This document shows, one piece after another, positions 1 through 14,940 of a stretch of DNA of 64,000 nucleotides (position 1 is its first letter; each line of letters opens with the position of its first letter). The notes beneath the pieces are model-generated. The model worked only from the letters and a program-made list of their open reading frames with translations, did no database searches and was not told where the DNA came from. The stretch is taken from the NCBI RefSeq assembly GCF_950023065.1, contig NC_088677.1:35671230-35735229 (forward strand), read 5' to 3'. The stretch comes from Planococcus citri. Taxonomy: Eukaryota; Arthropoda; Insecta; Hemiptera; Pseudococcidae. The position numbers and the translations under genes are program-made.

Positions 1-3000
1 AATTTTTTTTTTTAAATAATAAAAAATTATAATTTTGCAACGGGGGGGGGGGAGAGGATGTGATTATGAAAGTTTTAAAAAAATGATCAAATATTTACCT
101 ACGAGTAGGTAGTTTACAGACGTACCTACAAATCATTTCGACTTCTTTTTTTTTTTTTTTTTGAATTCCATAAAATTACCTATACGTACCTGCGTGAAAA
201 TCACTAATCGACATAATTTTACGAACGTTCGGTAGCATTGAATTTCTTCCTATACCTAATTCCGCACTTAATAAAATAATTAATTTCAATTCTCGATGGT
301 AAAGTAATTGTCATAAAACGTCCCAAGTTATCTTAAAACATTTTATCATTTCAAATTGTGGTTTAGCCTAAATTTTTAGGTACTTTCTTCATCGTAATTT
401 AATTATATCTATCTTTGGTAGGTACTTTCTCTCTGTTTTAATGTATTTTTAGTTAGTTTTTTCAGATGATACGTCTTGTGGCTTATCGTAAAACGTCCAA
501 GTGTACATGCAGTTCTGCGGAGGAATTTACTTTGCTTCCAAAGTGACCAATTATCAAGAAAGTGAATCGCGATGAGACGCAGCGCAGCATCTTCGCCTCT
601 TCGGTTCTTAAAACCAGACAAACGTGAAAAAATACCCATCATCGAGGGGAATCTTGAACTTCTTCTCGATGGAATGAATGCGTTTATGAGAGATGTGATT
701 TTCAGAGATTTTCATTTTTTTTTTACAGAATAATTCAAGGAGCAGTGGGTCTCATACTCGTATTTACATTTAATATAAATATCGATAATTTGATACCGCG
801 TGACTGAGACTTAATCGATAGGCTAAAATGATAGTCACGCTTATGTAGCGGAATATTTTTCGAGGATAGCAACATATTGAATACCTCGTATGTCCCACTT
901 ATCATTGTGTCGTTCACCTCTCATACTCCATAGGAGTTCGTAACCACATCACGAAAAAGTGAAAAAAAAGGGTCACACATACATTGCAGTTTTACGTTAG
1001 TTTACACGGTGTGTGGAAATTTAGTAATTAAGCATAGACTACATAGACTACCTACACGAGCGTTAGCCTAGCTTCTATCTCAATTTTCGAGAGAATGAAA
1101 CTAAAAGTTTGAAAGATAAAATTGGCAAAAGGAAATGAAAACTTGAAAAACTGAAAACGATAAAGTTAATTTCATTTTTGAGGAGATGAGTTGAACGTCG
1201 CGGTCTAATTATTTCCCAAGTTATTCTAATCTAAAGATGGCCCAGTGTTATGTACGAGTATTATATAGTGAATCATTCACGCTTGAAGGTCAACTTGTAA
1301 CATTCGTGCATCGTGCTTACAACAATGAAAACGAATATCAAGCCTCAGGTCAGACCCAGACAAAACCAGTTTACAAAAATCTGCTTCATCGATACCACCG
1401 AAATTTTGGTTCGACAATTTATTGGAAGTTTTACGACGAGCACTGAGCAGTTCTTCTCATTATGTTACCTACCTACCCAAAAAGATGCATAAGTTTTTAC
1501 ACGTAAAATTAGCCAGCATTCTTGGGAATCTTTGATTTTAATTGAAGCGTTAAAAAATTTATATTATTATGATTATAAAAAAACACCAATGGCGATTATT
1601 GCATTAAGATGTTGGAAAATTTGCAACACCTGCTAACTGCTTGATTTCAATAATAAAATATTCCAGGCGAGATTATCCGAGTAGGTACTAGGTACCTACA
1701 AGAAATGTTTACTTATTCAGCGCAATTGCCAGCATTCGCATACTTTTTAGTCTACGTTTATAATAATAAATTCAAAGAGGAGATCATTGCACGTTAATGT
1801 ATGTTTATTGAATTTCAATATTGAATGTGCATAGATTTTTCTCAGCATATTTTAATACCAGATAAAATAGCTATTGGATGTTTATGAATGGGATTTAATC
1901 TACGAAAAACCGAGAACTAATGTCTACTCATGCTAAATTTTTTGCATATGTTTTTTTGTTTTCACCAGTGAATTCAACATTTGCATTTCGATGCAACTTT
2001 ATTGCATTTTTTGGCACAAAACCGAAGTAGGTACGTAGGTCAAATACCTATTTTTGATCGAAATCTGGCTTCCATTTCATTTTATGTTAGTTATTTTAAA
2101 ACGAAAAAGTTTTTGTTACTTCGGGAAACAATTACCTAAATTCGAAGTTTTGTTTTCAAATGAATGATACCCTGACATGCAATCGACATTCGAGGTTTAA
2201 TACACTAAACTGGAATTGGTAAATGAATAGGTTTTGGAATGTGTTGAACAACTAAGGAAATTTTTCTCACCAAATAAATTATTCATAGGCCCAATCTAAT
2301 GCTAAAGTCAGGTCAAGGCTGGTAATTCCAAATACTAGGAAATACTTTTAACGAGATACAATAAAAAACGGATTTTTTTTCTAATCATTTGTAATTCAAT
2401 ACTTACGAAAATCATTTTCTCCTTAAGGTACTTTGAAAATATTTGCAGCTTATGTCAATACGTGATTTTAAACCAATTACTTAATCTTTAAAATTCTCAA
2501 GAAATCGTGTTATAAAGAAACTCTTTTAAATACGAATCATTTATAAACAGACACGTTTAAACTGCAGTTGAGATGAAAATTCATAGCAAACTTTTTAGTT
2601 TTTTGCCATATATTGAACGCCGATTTCATGTACATCCTACCTACGTTGAAAATCAATTCGAGCAATATTAAATTTTATGCGACATTAACGTTGCAATTAA
2701 CATCAGTTACAGGTGGAACAAATTCAAGTTCCTAATTGATGTATAGGTGTGCATGTTTTGCTACCTGTCTACATCTAATTTCATACCCGCGAAATTATAA
2801 TGAACTACCTATCAATAAAAAAGCACTATACATAATGACATCTATTTTTCACTTTTAAAGCACATAAATCTTCTATTCTTTTTGCAAGCATATACAAAGG
2901 ATTCTCCACAGGACAAGATAATAATCGCGTAGAAAAACTTTCGAAATGCAGGTTAGGTTAGTACGTATTTTCATAATGACAATAATAAGCACAGGAAATG

Positions 3001-6000
3001 AGCAACGCGGTGCTAATTTGTGATGATAAATGCATTCTTAACCAATTAACCGAAAAAATGAGAATTCGTATTAGTGCGCTTACATGAAAAACAAATAGGT
3101 AGGTATCTGCGAATGAATGTTGAAAATAATGAGTCTTGTAAAATACACAGACTACAATAAAACCTACCTACTTACTTATACAAACATAAGGACTAGAATT
3201 TTAAGAAATAAGATGATGAATTATTTCTTGGAATTGAATGAAATATATGAGAACTGAAATCAAAATTTTCTGGATCAAAAATTTAGAAAAACGACAGAGA
3301 AAACCATGGAATAAAAATTGGTATGTTTTCAGACTTCATATACCCAATTGCTGAAATTCATTTTTTTTACGTATGTAAATAATCAAATCTCAGGGGGGGG
3401 GGGGTGCAATCCCGTGCATTTTTCGATTTTTGGAGAATTTTTGTAATAATCTAAAATTGGCCATAATGGGCAATTTTTGACTTTTTTCAAAAAAAAAAGG
3501 TCATCATTTATTCATTCTGAAGCATCCAGCGAGATTTTAGATTTCTCAAGAATTTTTGAATTTTTGCAAAAGAACGACAGAAATGAATTTGAGCAGCTAA
3601 AAGTAAAAATCAAATTGTGGCTTAATTCATTCCGGATTTTTTGCAGAAATTTAGAAATTCTGGAGAAATCAAAAATCTCTCTGGAGAATCTAAAATGGCT
3701 GAGAATTGGGAAGGGAAATTCTGATTCGAGGAGTTGATTTCAGAGAATATAAACTGCTGTTCGTGCAAATTTCGAGTTTTCCCACCAACAAAGAATTTAT
3801 GATTTTTTGATTGTTTGGCGATTATGTCATAAAAACACACTCGAGTGTCTTCGTGGAAATCGACCCAAATACGAATAATTTCGTAAAAAGTTTCAAGAAT
3901 AAGCCACAGCCCGATATTTAGCTGTCCAAATCAATTTTTGTTCCCTTTGTAGAGAAGAGAAATCGGAAATCGTGCTGGAAGCTTTTAAAAATGACTGGAA
4001 ATTATGAAATTCGGTTCGATAGACTTAATTCAATATCAATTTCCATCATTTTTACTGAACAGAAATATGTATTTATGTGTTTAAAAAAAAATTAATCAGC
4101 GAAAATGGCCAATTTTAGATTTTTTTAAATTCATCACAAATCGAAAAATTAATTTACCTAGGTACCTGAAATTTTCGTAATAAGAGGTATAAAAAATATG
4201 AAATTTAAATTACCTCAGCATCATCGACGAGCTCTAGGAAGGAACTAACAGATCGAATAATACATTTTAACCATAACTTAGTCCTTTTTCATGGAAACCG
4301 TACCTATCTAATATCTATGCATTTAAATGCTCGTACTTCGAAAATGGCCTTTAAAAAATATAAAACAGGACATAAAAATAAACAGTCAAAAAATCAAATG
4401 AAGAGTGTATGTACCCAGTTCATTAAAAATTTGGTGATATTCACAATAATTTTTTGACTGTTTTGTAAAAATTGACAAACTTTTGAAGCAATTTTAAACA
4501 TTTTTTGAATTTGTACATCGTTTCCGAGAACAAAGACAGGTTTTTTTCTTCCCTCCTCTTTTTTCCCCTACTGTTCCACCAAAACTGGTCCTTCACTAAC
4601 CTTAGGCCATTTTAATCGGATAATCCAATAAATTAACAATTTTGTCCTATGTAAGTCGTCCGCAAAAAGTATAGGTACACAGAAAAACTCACTTTTTTGT
4701 GGCTTCCAGCATTTCGATTTGTTTTGGTATTTTTTGCAAAATAATTTTCTAGCAAGGTAACAGAATTTCATTCAAAAAATTACAAAATCATGAGTACCTA
4801 CCTATCAATAATACACTCATTTATTTGAGGAAAAAAATGTAACTTATATTTTATTTACCTGAGACAAATTCAAATTTGGAAAAAATGAAAAATTTTCACA
4901 TAAAAAATATGAATTAAAAAACCTTAGCAAGTAGCTATAGCTATACGTAATACCTCTATTCTCCATCAACGTCCAATATGCCAGTCATATATTAATTATC
5001 TCGCAGCAATTACATCGAAGTATCTTACTTTAATAATCACCCTATACCGGTAAATCGGCCAAATATAAACGTATACCTCATCGAATTCCACACCGGTAAT
5101 CAAGTTACGTTAATACTTATACCTTTACCTTTGTGCAGAGCATAAAAACAAGCCCCTGCAAGGTACATATTAAAATTCCGTTACTGGTGGCAATGTTTAT
5201 ATTATACTGTGTACATGATACACGACGCTTCGAAGGATTAATTTTTTCAACCGGTTCGCAATATATAGCCATGTTGTCATCTAGATAGTATCTTGTTTAG
5301 GGACACGTTCGTGTGATAAACAATTACGTAATCGAGGAAACATGCTCCTCATCGTGATCGAAAATGAAAATTGATTCGATGATCGTCGAGTTGTCGAGCT
5401 TTTTTCGTACGGTATCTGTCTATATTTGGAGCAAAACTATGGTTACTGATCTTTCTCTAATAGGTATGTAGTAAGTACATACATAGCTGATTCATCGATC
5501 GACAATGAGACAAAATAGGTAGATCTATATTCTTTGAACCAATTCTGCGAGACTTAAGTGCCTCTACCTATACCTACGTAAGCGTTAATGGTACAGAGAG
5601 CTGTTGTAAAATCGAATTTTTATGTATTTCGAGAGGGCGTCACCGGATACAAAATTTTCAAATAAACCACACGCGATCGAATAAACGAGGAAAGTTTGGC
5701 TGAAAATTGTTAAATAGACGAGGAAATGCAGCGAGACCGATAGGTATATTACGCTCGAATAACTCTTTCCATACAGTGGAAAAAATCCACCACAATATTA
5801 CGCACTCGTGCCCGTCAACGATATTCTATTCGATCAAGTTGCATACTTATTAAGCTAACGTAAATGTACATTTAAATCATCTATGACGATGACGAAACAA
5901 TAAAAGTTGTCTGTATTAATTATAATGAACGAGATGTACAAAGATATTATCGAAAACAAAGTGACGACATAGCCTACATGGTATAGGATACTAAATAATT

Positions 6001-9000
6001 GACAGAAATCATCCAACTTTGCGACATTTAATCAACCAAGTGAACTTTACCAGCAATTTGTTCGCGATTTAAATAACAACGACCTATAATTTCGCAAGTT
6101 AACACTTTGTACAGGTATTTCCTATTTCCATCGTTAGGGTGCCCCTCTCTCTCTTTTTCTCTCATTCAAGCACAAAAAGTTCCGAGCTTCCGTAATACGA
6201 GTTTCTTATCTCTGCTGTCTTATCTCATTAACCTTTTCATGCAATGTAAAAGGTTGGTTAAGGCAAACTTGACCGTTTAATAGACCTACCGACCCACCTT
6301 TATACGTGAATAGTTGAACGACTCGAGCTCCGACTCGCACCATCTCACATGGAAGATACAGCACCTCTACCTATCGAAATTGGTCGTTCTTTTTCGTGCG
6401 GTGAAACACGCCCAAATAATTTCGTAGAACTAATTTTATTTATGGTAATTACAATGGTGATGCGATGAATTTGTACGTGAAAAAAATCTACTTGTATCTG
6501 CATGCATACATACTCGTATATGTCTATGGTACGTGTAGGTTAGATATTTTTGTTCGAATATCTGTTCAAGTATTTAGGCGATCAAGTGGTGTTGGATAAA
6601 AACGTGTGAATATTAGTCTTGGAACAAGGCTTTGATGCAGAAATTCTAATTGTTTTCAAAGTGTAGAAATAAATAAGTAACATGATACATCTATGAAATC
6701 ATATCGAGCTTTTCCACAATTTGCTATTTAGGTACCTTACCTACCACTATAGCATAAAATAGTTCTGGGCAAAGGTGTGATATCACCTAGGTATAAGGTA
6801 GACGTACACGGTATAATCATACGAAACATTAAAAATAGATATCTACTAGGTGCGAAACCACATAAAATTCATTTTATAACGCATGAAATTTGAACGTACG
6901 AGTACCATGGTATAAGTGAACATACACATTTCACGAGGTAATAAAACTTTCATGACTACGAGTTTAGTTTTAGAAATATAATAAGGGGTTTCGTTTCTTA
7001 ATTAAAGAAATTAATTAAGTAAAATAAAATAAAACTCCAGCAAACTTTTCAAAAGTGAAAGGAAAAATGAAAATGAAACTCATCAATCTGCTTGATTTCA
7101 AAAATTGCATCAAAATAAAAGAAGTAGGCACTTAGATGTAGGTACACTACAAAGTGGAAATTACTTTTCGTGTGACACTATGAAAGAAATCTCAATTCAA
7201 CATTTCAATTAAAAATGCATTTCCGTCGAGCTTACTGAAAGAAGAAACACTGGCACTGTTTCATCTTCACTCTTCACTCACCTCCCCTCTAAACTAAAGA
7301 ATTAAAATACTCGAATGAAACATTGACTAATGTCAAGTTCTCGAAAGACATACGTAATCTGCATCATGAATCAAAATGACAGGGTGTTTAGTAAATTCAG
7401 GAAAATAAAATTTGATGTTTATCCCATTAATGGACCCATGAAGAAGAGCATCGTTTTTCCCTCCTCCCCTCTCCTCACTGACCAACACTACCCTCCTTTC
7501 AAGATTTATGAGAAATCTAAAATTTCATTTTAAAATAATCTACAGATGCGCTGTTGAAGAACTTGCTATAAAGACATTTCCATCTCCTTACCATTTTTAA
7601 TATAAATTTGCAAGTTTCTCAATGTTCCAGATTTCAAAAAAATGAAAACATTTTCAGTTTAAAAAAAAATAACATAAAATAAAAATTGAAAACTTTTTAA
7701 TTTATGAGAAAATCTTGAAAATTTGTGCTTCTAAAACGAGAGACCAGGAAAGGTGATTACCCTTCTCCTCCTCCCCCTTCGTTGAAAAAATGTATCATTG
7801 TTTTCAAAGTTGAATTCTGTTCAGAAAATATTTTGAAAGTGACAACTTTGACGGAATTCTCATTGGATGCTGAATTTATTGATTTCTGAAACACAATTCC
7901 TACATAAAAAGTTCTTCGATATAGATTCAAAAGTACGAGTAAAATAAGATTTCCTAGCTTCCGTCGACTTTGGAAATTGGTAGATCCAACTCCAAACACA
8001 GGTTGCCCTATTTGAAAAATGCAAGTAAATAAATGAAGAGCTCAATAAAATTGAGGTTTTTGAATCTTGTTCGAAATATCTCAAATACGAATAAGCTTCC
8101 TAAAAAAATTAATTACACTCTACGTACCTACGATTTCAAAATCTTACGCTCAAGTTTTTTCATCTTTTTGAAATTTATTTATTCAATTTGTAGGACTCTG
8201 GGAGTTAACATCAATGAGTTGAAAAACTCGAGATACGAGTTCAATTTCTGCCTAATTTCCACCTTGCTGCAGCTCTCCTTTCAGAAAAAAATGACACTTA
8301 TTGTCCTCATTTTTCGAATCATATGTTTAAATTTTAAAATGAAACGAGAGATGAATAACGAAGAAAAATTTAACTATGTAGATTAACGAATTATAAAAAT
8401 TGCCTAAATCTCTCACTTACGAAATTAAAAAAGGAAAGTGCATAAACTTTGAAAAAATTTACAGCTTTCGGGGCAGACTTGGGTACTTTTTTCCTTTTAT
8501 TTGATCATAAACGAAACATTCAAAGCCTCCACCACCTCCCCCTACGTCTACATTCTCGAAATCCTAAACTCAATTTCCACACATCTCCTGCTTCAATGGA
8601 AGGAGGAGGGGTAACGAAGGGTTATTCTCCAGACTCCCGCAAATCCTCCTCGTTGCAATTAATTATAGAAAAGAAAGACGAGAGCACATGGCATGAACTT
8701 GATATTGAAATTTATCGCATTTAACGTTTCAAAGCACATTTTTAAAAGACTTCTTTCATGGAGAAGATCTTATGTGATTACGATTTATACATTTCGTCCT
8801 TTCAGAACTATTTTTAAACTCTCATTAAAAACCAACTGCCACCCATGTTCAAAAGAAAAATTCATTCCCCTACAGCAACTGGAGGTTTTTGACATCGACA
8901 CGATATAGTTACAAGCGAACCGTGCTATGCATATTCTCACTTGTGGTACATACATACAAAAAAAAACGTTTGTTTGCTACCTAACATATGTGTGTACGTA

Positions 9001-9342
9001 ATTTGGTAGATTTCAGGCCTCTGGCAATGTTCCTTGTTGGGGTACTTTTTAATTTTAGATGAAAGTTGAACTTGGGTGGAACCTGGCAGAAGTGAATAGG
9101 AAGGATTACCTATACTAAAAGAACCGAAAAATATCGATTCATAGGCCTATACTTTCAAATAGGTAGGAAATAGAAATACATTTTTAGCAGAAAGATCATA
9201 CATTGCTATAGTTAACACCTGTTGTGCTTTTAAATCGATACCTACATACATCTTCAAATATCCTCATACGCATATAGGTTAAAAAAAACACCTGTTTATC
9301 CTATTCGGTGGAAAATTGCAAAAAAATAAAATAATCACTCAC
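1..9342. other. No supported gene; AT-rich intergenic or intronic sequence
   Basis: Apart from homopolymer G runs (42-52, 3393-3404) and GGTACCTA-type words I see no exon with both good splice signals and coding composition. If the start exons at 9.3-15.3 kb belong to one gene, this stretch would be its intron or hold undetected exons. Confidence 0.5.
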
Positions 9343-9468
9343 GATTTTCAAATTGTAAATAGATGGCAATAAGGTCCTATCGTTGAGATTTTGTAAGAAT
9401 GGATCTTGCTTCAGATCTCCCGCATCGGTGGCCTCTTTGATACACACTTCTTCCATTTTATCTCCCAT
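9343..9468 (-). CDS. Single start exon of an unidentified gene (start exon C)
   Basis: ATG at 9468 opens 42 codons (MGDKMEEVCIKEATDAGD ... LLPSIYNLKI), acidic at first, ending at donor GTGAGT in phase 0. The composition is coding-like (GC-rich against an AT-rich background) and no acceptor is visible upstream, so it reads as a first coding exon. The product is not recognised. The phase and orientation match start exons A and B. Confidence 0.5.
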
Positions 9469-11994
9469 ATCGAACGATTTTCCAGGTAGGTACCAACTCG
9501 CGACAAAATATCACAGAATAGGTGCGTAAAATTGAGCTTATTTTTTTAAAAACACATCGAGTAATTATTGTACAACCACCGAACTACGACTAACCGGTAA
9601 TGTTTTCAATACGAAATTACTTCTATAAAAACAAGCGGCTTCCAAAACTGGTATTATTATTACACTGAAGGAAAAACGTTAACGTTGTATCCTGTCTGTT
9701 TAATACATTTCTCTTTTCGGATGATATCTAAAACCAGGAGGGAGGATTGGTGCTTCCCATCTACAGTGCTGCCATTTAAGTAATACTTAAGTATCGTGCA
9801 GGTTATCGTGGTTAAAAAACAGCTGTACAAAAATGTAGTAATCGAAGTCGTAAATTTTACTTTGTTTCACTTTCAGACTTCAGTTCAGGTACCCAGTGTT
9901 TCAGGAAATGTGGGTTTGATGGGTATCGTTGTGACATTTTTTTCTCTTTCGCAAGGTGCTCTGTGTTTACGATTTTATGGCGAGGTATTTTTGGCCAGGT
10001 CAATGAACGAGATAAGGTCATATCGTAAGAAGGTAAAAAAATTGAATTTTTTTCTTTAGGCCTGTGTGATTTTATGATTTGAATTCTCCTATGTGGATGG
10101 AAAAATTAAAAACCGGAAAATTTTCTATAGATGAATGATTCTGTTACGAGATTCTGCGTAAAAAGACGAATTATTAGGTTACGTTTTCCTTGATGCTAGG
10201 TGTTGGTTTGTGTCATTGATTTTCACTTCGCTTGAATGAAAATTCACTTTTCTTCAATTTCTTCTATATAGGTGAACTAGAACTTTGGGAGGAAGATATT
10301 CTTTGATTACCCCCCCCCCCCCCAGGCGAATACGTAGGTAAGTAGGTATGTCTCTAGCAGTTTCTCTTAATCCGTTATGATTTTCAATTTATCAAGTTAA
10401 AGATGAATTCAAAAATTAACAAAAAAAAAATAGAGGTACCTACTCAGGTAGAGAAATTTATAAAAATTTCTACTCTTTTGTCAACTCAGCGTGTTGAAAT
10501 TAGGGTATAGAGTAAATTTTAGTTTTGCAACTTTATTTAGTCAAATTTTGTAGAAATTTCAAATTTTAAAAATCTGCTGGAGGCTGTTAAACTGCCCAAA
10601 AAATGTTGAAACTGTTTCCAGTAAATTTGGCATGTCCAAAATAGGATACACATCAAATTTCAGCATTTTACGAAATTTTGGTAAAAATGTATGTCCTCAT
10701 TCATGGTCCAAATTTGATTTTCAAAAATTCACCAAAAATCAGAAAATGCATTTCGGCATCAGTAACTTTGGCTGATGATATATTTTTACATGATCTTTTG
10801 GTCTAGCTTTGTACAGTTCAAAAATGTTTGTTCCAGTTGAAATACCATACCTCCCAGGTTCCCATGTAAGAGGGAATGAATTATTTTTAAAAATAAGGAA
10901 TCTTAAAACAACGAAAAATGCCAATCCAGAAAAATCACAACATCTCAGTATTCAATAACGACTCGTAATAAATATTATTTTCTGATTTTTTTTTCTATAT
11001 TCCCACGAACCTCAGGTATCTAAATCTGACTCTGATTTAAAAAGAAAATGAGCAAAGCTGGAGGCAGACTAAAAACTTGAAAGTTTTAGATTATGATTTT
11101 TTGTTTTTGTTATTGCTTTTTTTGGAAAGGGGTATCACTAATGCCCATGTAAGAAACGTCTAGTTTTTTCACCATTATTTTATTCAAAAATTTGTAGTTT
11201 TCTGAATTCTTTCAAAAAGCTGTAGGAACAGTCTAGCATCAAAAATCAAACCAAAAGTAAATCAAATAAGTACCTATCTTTTAAAAAAAAATTAGAGATA
11301 AGATGAAAATCAATATAGGTACCTACTATCAGTTTTTCCAAAATCCGAAACCTCGTGTGTTAATCTACAATGTTGACAAGCCCAGAAAACTATAAAAATT
11401 GGGAGTTTTTTGGCTCCTCATCGTGCAGTTTTTCTTTAAGTTACTCAGTTCAAATAAATAGTTTAGAGTGAATATTCAACATGTATAACTCATTCTTAGA
11501 CTTACGTTAATACCTACTTATCTTGATTCATACTTATGTAGGTATGTATGTCTATAAATATACCTATACGAACTCTGTGATTTTATTTCATTCAAAATTT
11601 CCACTTATTCAAGTAGTAGCCAGGCACCTAATCTTATTTCTTTTCTACGCGAAGGCTTATCATCACCAACTTCCTCATTATGATCTAAATAAGCGTGCAA
11701 TTTCATGGTCCACGTTTAGCATCACTTTTGAAGGATTTGTTGGTGGATAAGTAATCAAGGTTTTATAGCGAACAACGCTGCATGAAAACTTAAATAGTAT
11801 GTGAAAAATAATAAACACGTGTGAGACTCACAAACCAAACACTTTTGTACCTAATTTAGATAAGCACGATTTCAATAATGAGAGAATAACATTGTACATA
11901 CCTAGGTATTGAAATAGGTACCTACCTATGCACTTTGTATACTTGCTTCGTAAATTAGAGAAAAAAAATACGTGAATAAAAATAATCGACTTAC
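9469..11994. other. Between start exons C and B: no gene seen
   Basis: AT-rich with a 14-C run at 10310-10323 and part of a diverged repeat at about 10500-10760 (GGTCCAAATTTGATTTTCAAAAATTC), similar to 32845-32910. No supported coding exon. Confidence 0.5.
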
Positions 11995-12084
11995 CACATC
12001 GGATTTGACAATTTTAAAACGTGAATTTAAATTTTTGAGATTTATTTGAGAAACTGATTCACTCGCGGTACTTGATATGCCCAT
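11995..12084 (-). CDS. Single start exon of an unidentified gene (start exon B)
   Basis: ATG at 12084 opens 30 codons (MGISSTASESVSQINL ... FKIVKSDV) ending at a strong donor, GTGGTAAGT, in phase 0. No acceptor is visible just upstream, so this looks like a first coding exon. A second-residue Gly followed by small and Ser residues would fit N-myristoylation, though this is only a sequence resemblance. Its downstream partner lies to the left. It could join the same body as start exons A and C. Confidence 0.45.
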
Positions 12085-13300
12085 TTTTTCACATTAAAAC
12101 ATTGAATTGTAAATCAGCTCGATAAAATGTTCACTTTTTAGAGCAGTGTCTTTCATGTAAAACGATCGAAAAATTATCAAATGATAACACGAAGCTGTGA
12201 CATAATCGATGTTACGAATCAACAAACAATATGAACCTATCTATCAATACACTAGACAATTCGATAAAATGGCATAAAAACTGGTTCGTTATTGTTTGAC
12301 AGTTGAATAAGGAGTATAAGTCATAAGTACATACCTATTCGATGTACAGGTATGAAAAACATGAATCAAAACATCATTTTTCTTTCCCTCTCTTCAAGAT
12401 CAATTTTATCAGTTCAAATAAAATGCGTTAGTAATAAAAAGAATTTAATAACCTTAAACGGTTAAAAATCAAAGCTTTATCAAGCTTAATTATCACGCGG
12501 AAAATTCTTCACCTACCATCTCTTTCTGAATATAAATAAATTTACGAGTAAATTTTTAATCTTGATTCATCATGATGAAAGTTTTTAGCTGAGTCGTTTA
12601 TGATAGGTAGGTAAGTCTAGGTACCTACGATGACAGTAAATCGATATAAGTACCCAAATTCTGACACTTCATAACCCACAAACTCCAAATTTTTCAAGAA
12701 ACGAAAAAAACTGATTAAAATAAAATGATAACATTTTTTTGCATGTAACGATTCTATTATAAATGTGACGGAAATAGAAACATTTTGACATAAAAATTTT
12801 ATGGATTGTCTTATTAGGTTTTGAGAGAAGTGGCTTATGAGAGGTAAAATTTCGTTTTGCGATTCGAGATAAGAAAATTTAATAATAGGAAACACCTAAC
12901 ATAACCACGAATTATCTCATTATCTGCTATTTACCTTATCTCGAACAGTCAAACCCGAATTTTTCCTTCAGAAAAGATTTCATTTCACACAGGGGAAGGA
13001 AGACGTTCCAGTGAATATATGGTTCAAAATATTGTGTTGAAATGTTGAAGAATATACACTTGAACCAAATCATCGGATATCTTTTAATGATACCTATACC
13101 TCAAAATTGATTTTCATTTTAAAAAACTATAGCGTTAGGTAGGTAGGTAAAAGGTTCTTATGTAAGTTTTAAATTCAAACTAAATGCAGTATAGGTAAAT
13201 TGAAATCGATACTTGAGATCTAATCAAATTGAAAAAACTGAGAAAAAAATTTTAAAAAAGAATTACTAATTTACTTACTCCATTTCACAAAACAATATTT
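12085..13300. other. Upstream of start exon B: no gene seen
   Basis: AT-rich, with GGTAGGTA/GGTACCTA words around 12605-12630 and 13138-13150. Any promoter for start exon B should lie near 12100-12300, but no core motif stands out. Confidence 0.45.
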
Positions 13301-13830
13301 GTGACGCGACCAGCGATACCATACCATAAGTCGGAAAACTTTTTTTTGAGATAATCGCGTTTTCATGGAAAAAGTCAGAAAATATCAAAAAAAAAATTTT
13401 TGTCGATTCATATACTATGAAGCCTATACTTTGGAATGGGTGTACCCACCGATCTCAAACACGTCGTTTTAGTGGTGAAAAACCGGTTTTACAAAAGTGC
13501 TTTTCAAAAAAAAAATGTCAAAAAAAAAAAAAATATTATGATGTAAAACCATTAAAAGATGAAGAAAATCAAAAAAAAAAAAAAATACTGTTCACTGGTT
13601 TTTAAAAATGTTACAAAAATAACCCAAACTTTCAAAAACGTTTTTCTCAGAATTTTGGTTTTTGAATTTCAAAAAATACGCAACTTTGAAATTTTGCAAA
13701 TTTGTCAGATTTTAATATTTTGAAAATCTGTTTGCACCATTGAAAAGAGGAAGAAAAACACTACCAGAAACCACAATAGAACGAAAAAATTTTTGGCCGA
13801 CATATGGTATGGTATCGCTGGTCGCGTCAC
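13301..13830. mobile_element. MITE-like element with 27-bp perfect terminal inverted repeats
   Basis: GTGACGCGACCAGCGATACC... at 13301-13327 is the exact reverse complement of 13804-13830. With one mismatch the match extends about eight more bases. The 530-bp interior is A/T-homopolymer-rich and has no credible coding frame. ATTT occurs directly outside both ends (13297-13300, 13831-13834) and may be a 4-bp target duplication. It is a non-autonomous DNA element whose superfamily cannot be set without the partner transposase. Confidence 0.85.
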
Positions 13831-14940
13831 ATTTTTTACATTTTGTTAAAATTTAAAATGTCTAAAAATTTGAATAGAAAAAAAAATTAAAAGTGAAAGA
13901 AGTGAAAGAATTAGAAAAAACTGACAGTTTATTATTTCAAGTTAACTTTTTGAGGGACGCACGATATTCATAGAAAATATTTTTATAAATTTTTTGTAAT
14001 ACCTACATTTAAACAACTTTGAGTCAAAGTCAAAAAAATACAAAATCAAACATGGACAGGTGTGTTTTGGGATTTAAAAAAAGAAAGGATAGAACATCTG
14101 AGTTTCATTTTCAATAAATAAAAAAATTACAAATATCTACGTGGGTGAGATAAAACAATTCGATCTACAGCAATTTTACTGATGGATTGTGGGTACCTGT
14201 AGCACATTTCTTGATTTGTTAGGCTCAACTTTTCTTCTTTTTTTCGCACATAAAAATTGTGGTTAACCTTGACAAAGACCATGATGATGAAAAATATCCA
14301 GCATTATTTCTTTCGTTCATCTGTCGTAAAACTAATCTCGCATAATCTATTTAAACATTATTTCCTCGTGAATACGAACGAATCAGCCAAATTAAAATTT
14401 GAAAACAAGTTGTACGGTTATAACAACCGATGTATAAACGTTTAAAACTACGTATTTCGCTCATCGCTGTCAAAATCACGTAGTTCATCACTCAACGACG
14501 TGATGATGATCACTGATGACAACACGATAGAAAACATATAATAATACGTATTGTATCATTAATTGGAAGTTTTTTTTTCAAATTAAGTAAGAAAGGTATC
14601 AGAGAATCAACTCATGATTTTGACTTCTGAAGAAAAACCTTTAAAAAATTGGACTGCATTTTATTATCTTGCTAAAATGTTTGAATAATTTTTTTTATTT
14701 CAACTTCAAATAAAAGGTAAGGTAACTGACCTACTTACAGCACCTTCAAGTAGGTAGTTACTTTTTCTTTTTCGAAATGAGGGCGGGGTGTGTTATTATT
14801 TTTTGGAAAATTTGTTGGATTAAGTATTTCATCTTCGAAAACATTTTTCAATTAAAAACAATCCGTCGATAAAACTTTACAATTCACCGAACCATACGTA
14901 TAGGTAATAAAAATGTCTTTCCAGGTAAACTAATACTTAC
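13831..14940. other. Between the MITE and start exon A: no gene seen
   Basis: AT-rich, possibly intron of the minus-strand gene. No reading frame has both splice signals and coding composition. Confidence 0.45.

Noticed and set aside
409..642. Minus-strand 77-codon frame beginning MMGIFSRLSGFKNRRGE in a GC-richer patch
   Set aside because: Tempting as another start exon of the minus-strand gene, but the available GT donors are weak and not in phase 0, and no homology is recognised.
5110..5165. A 27-nt minus-strand microexon (GLVFMLCTK) between a CTTGCAG and a GTAAAG
   Set aside because: Splice-like flanks occur often by chance in this sequence, and nothing else supports it.
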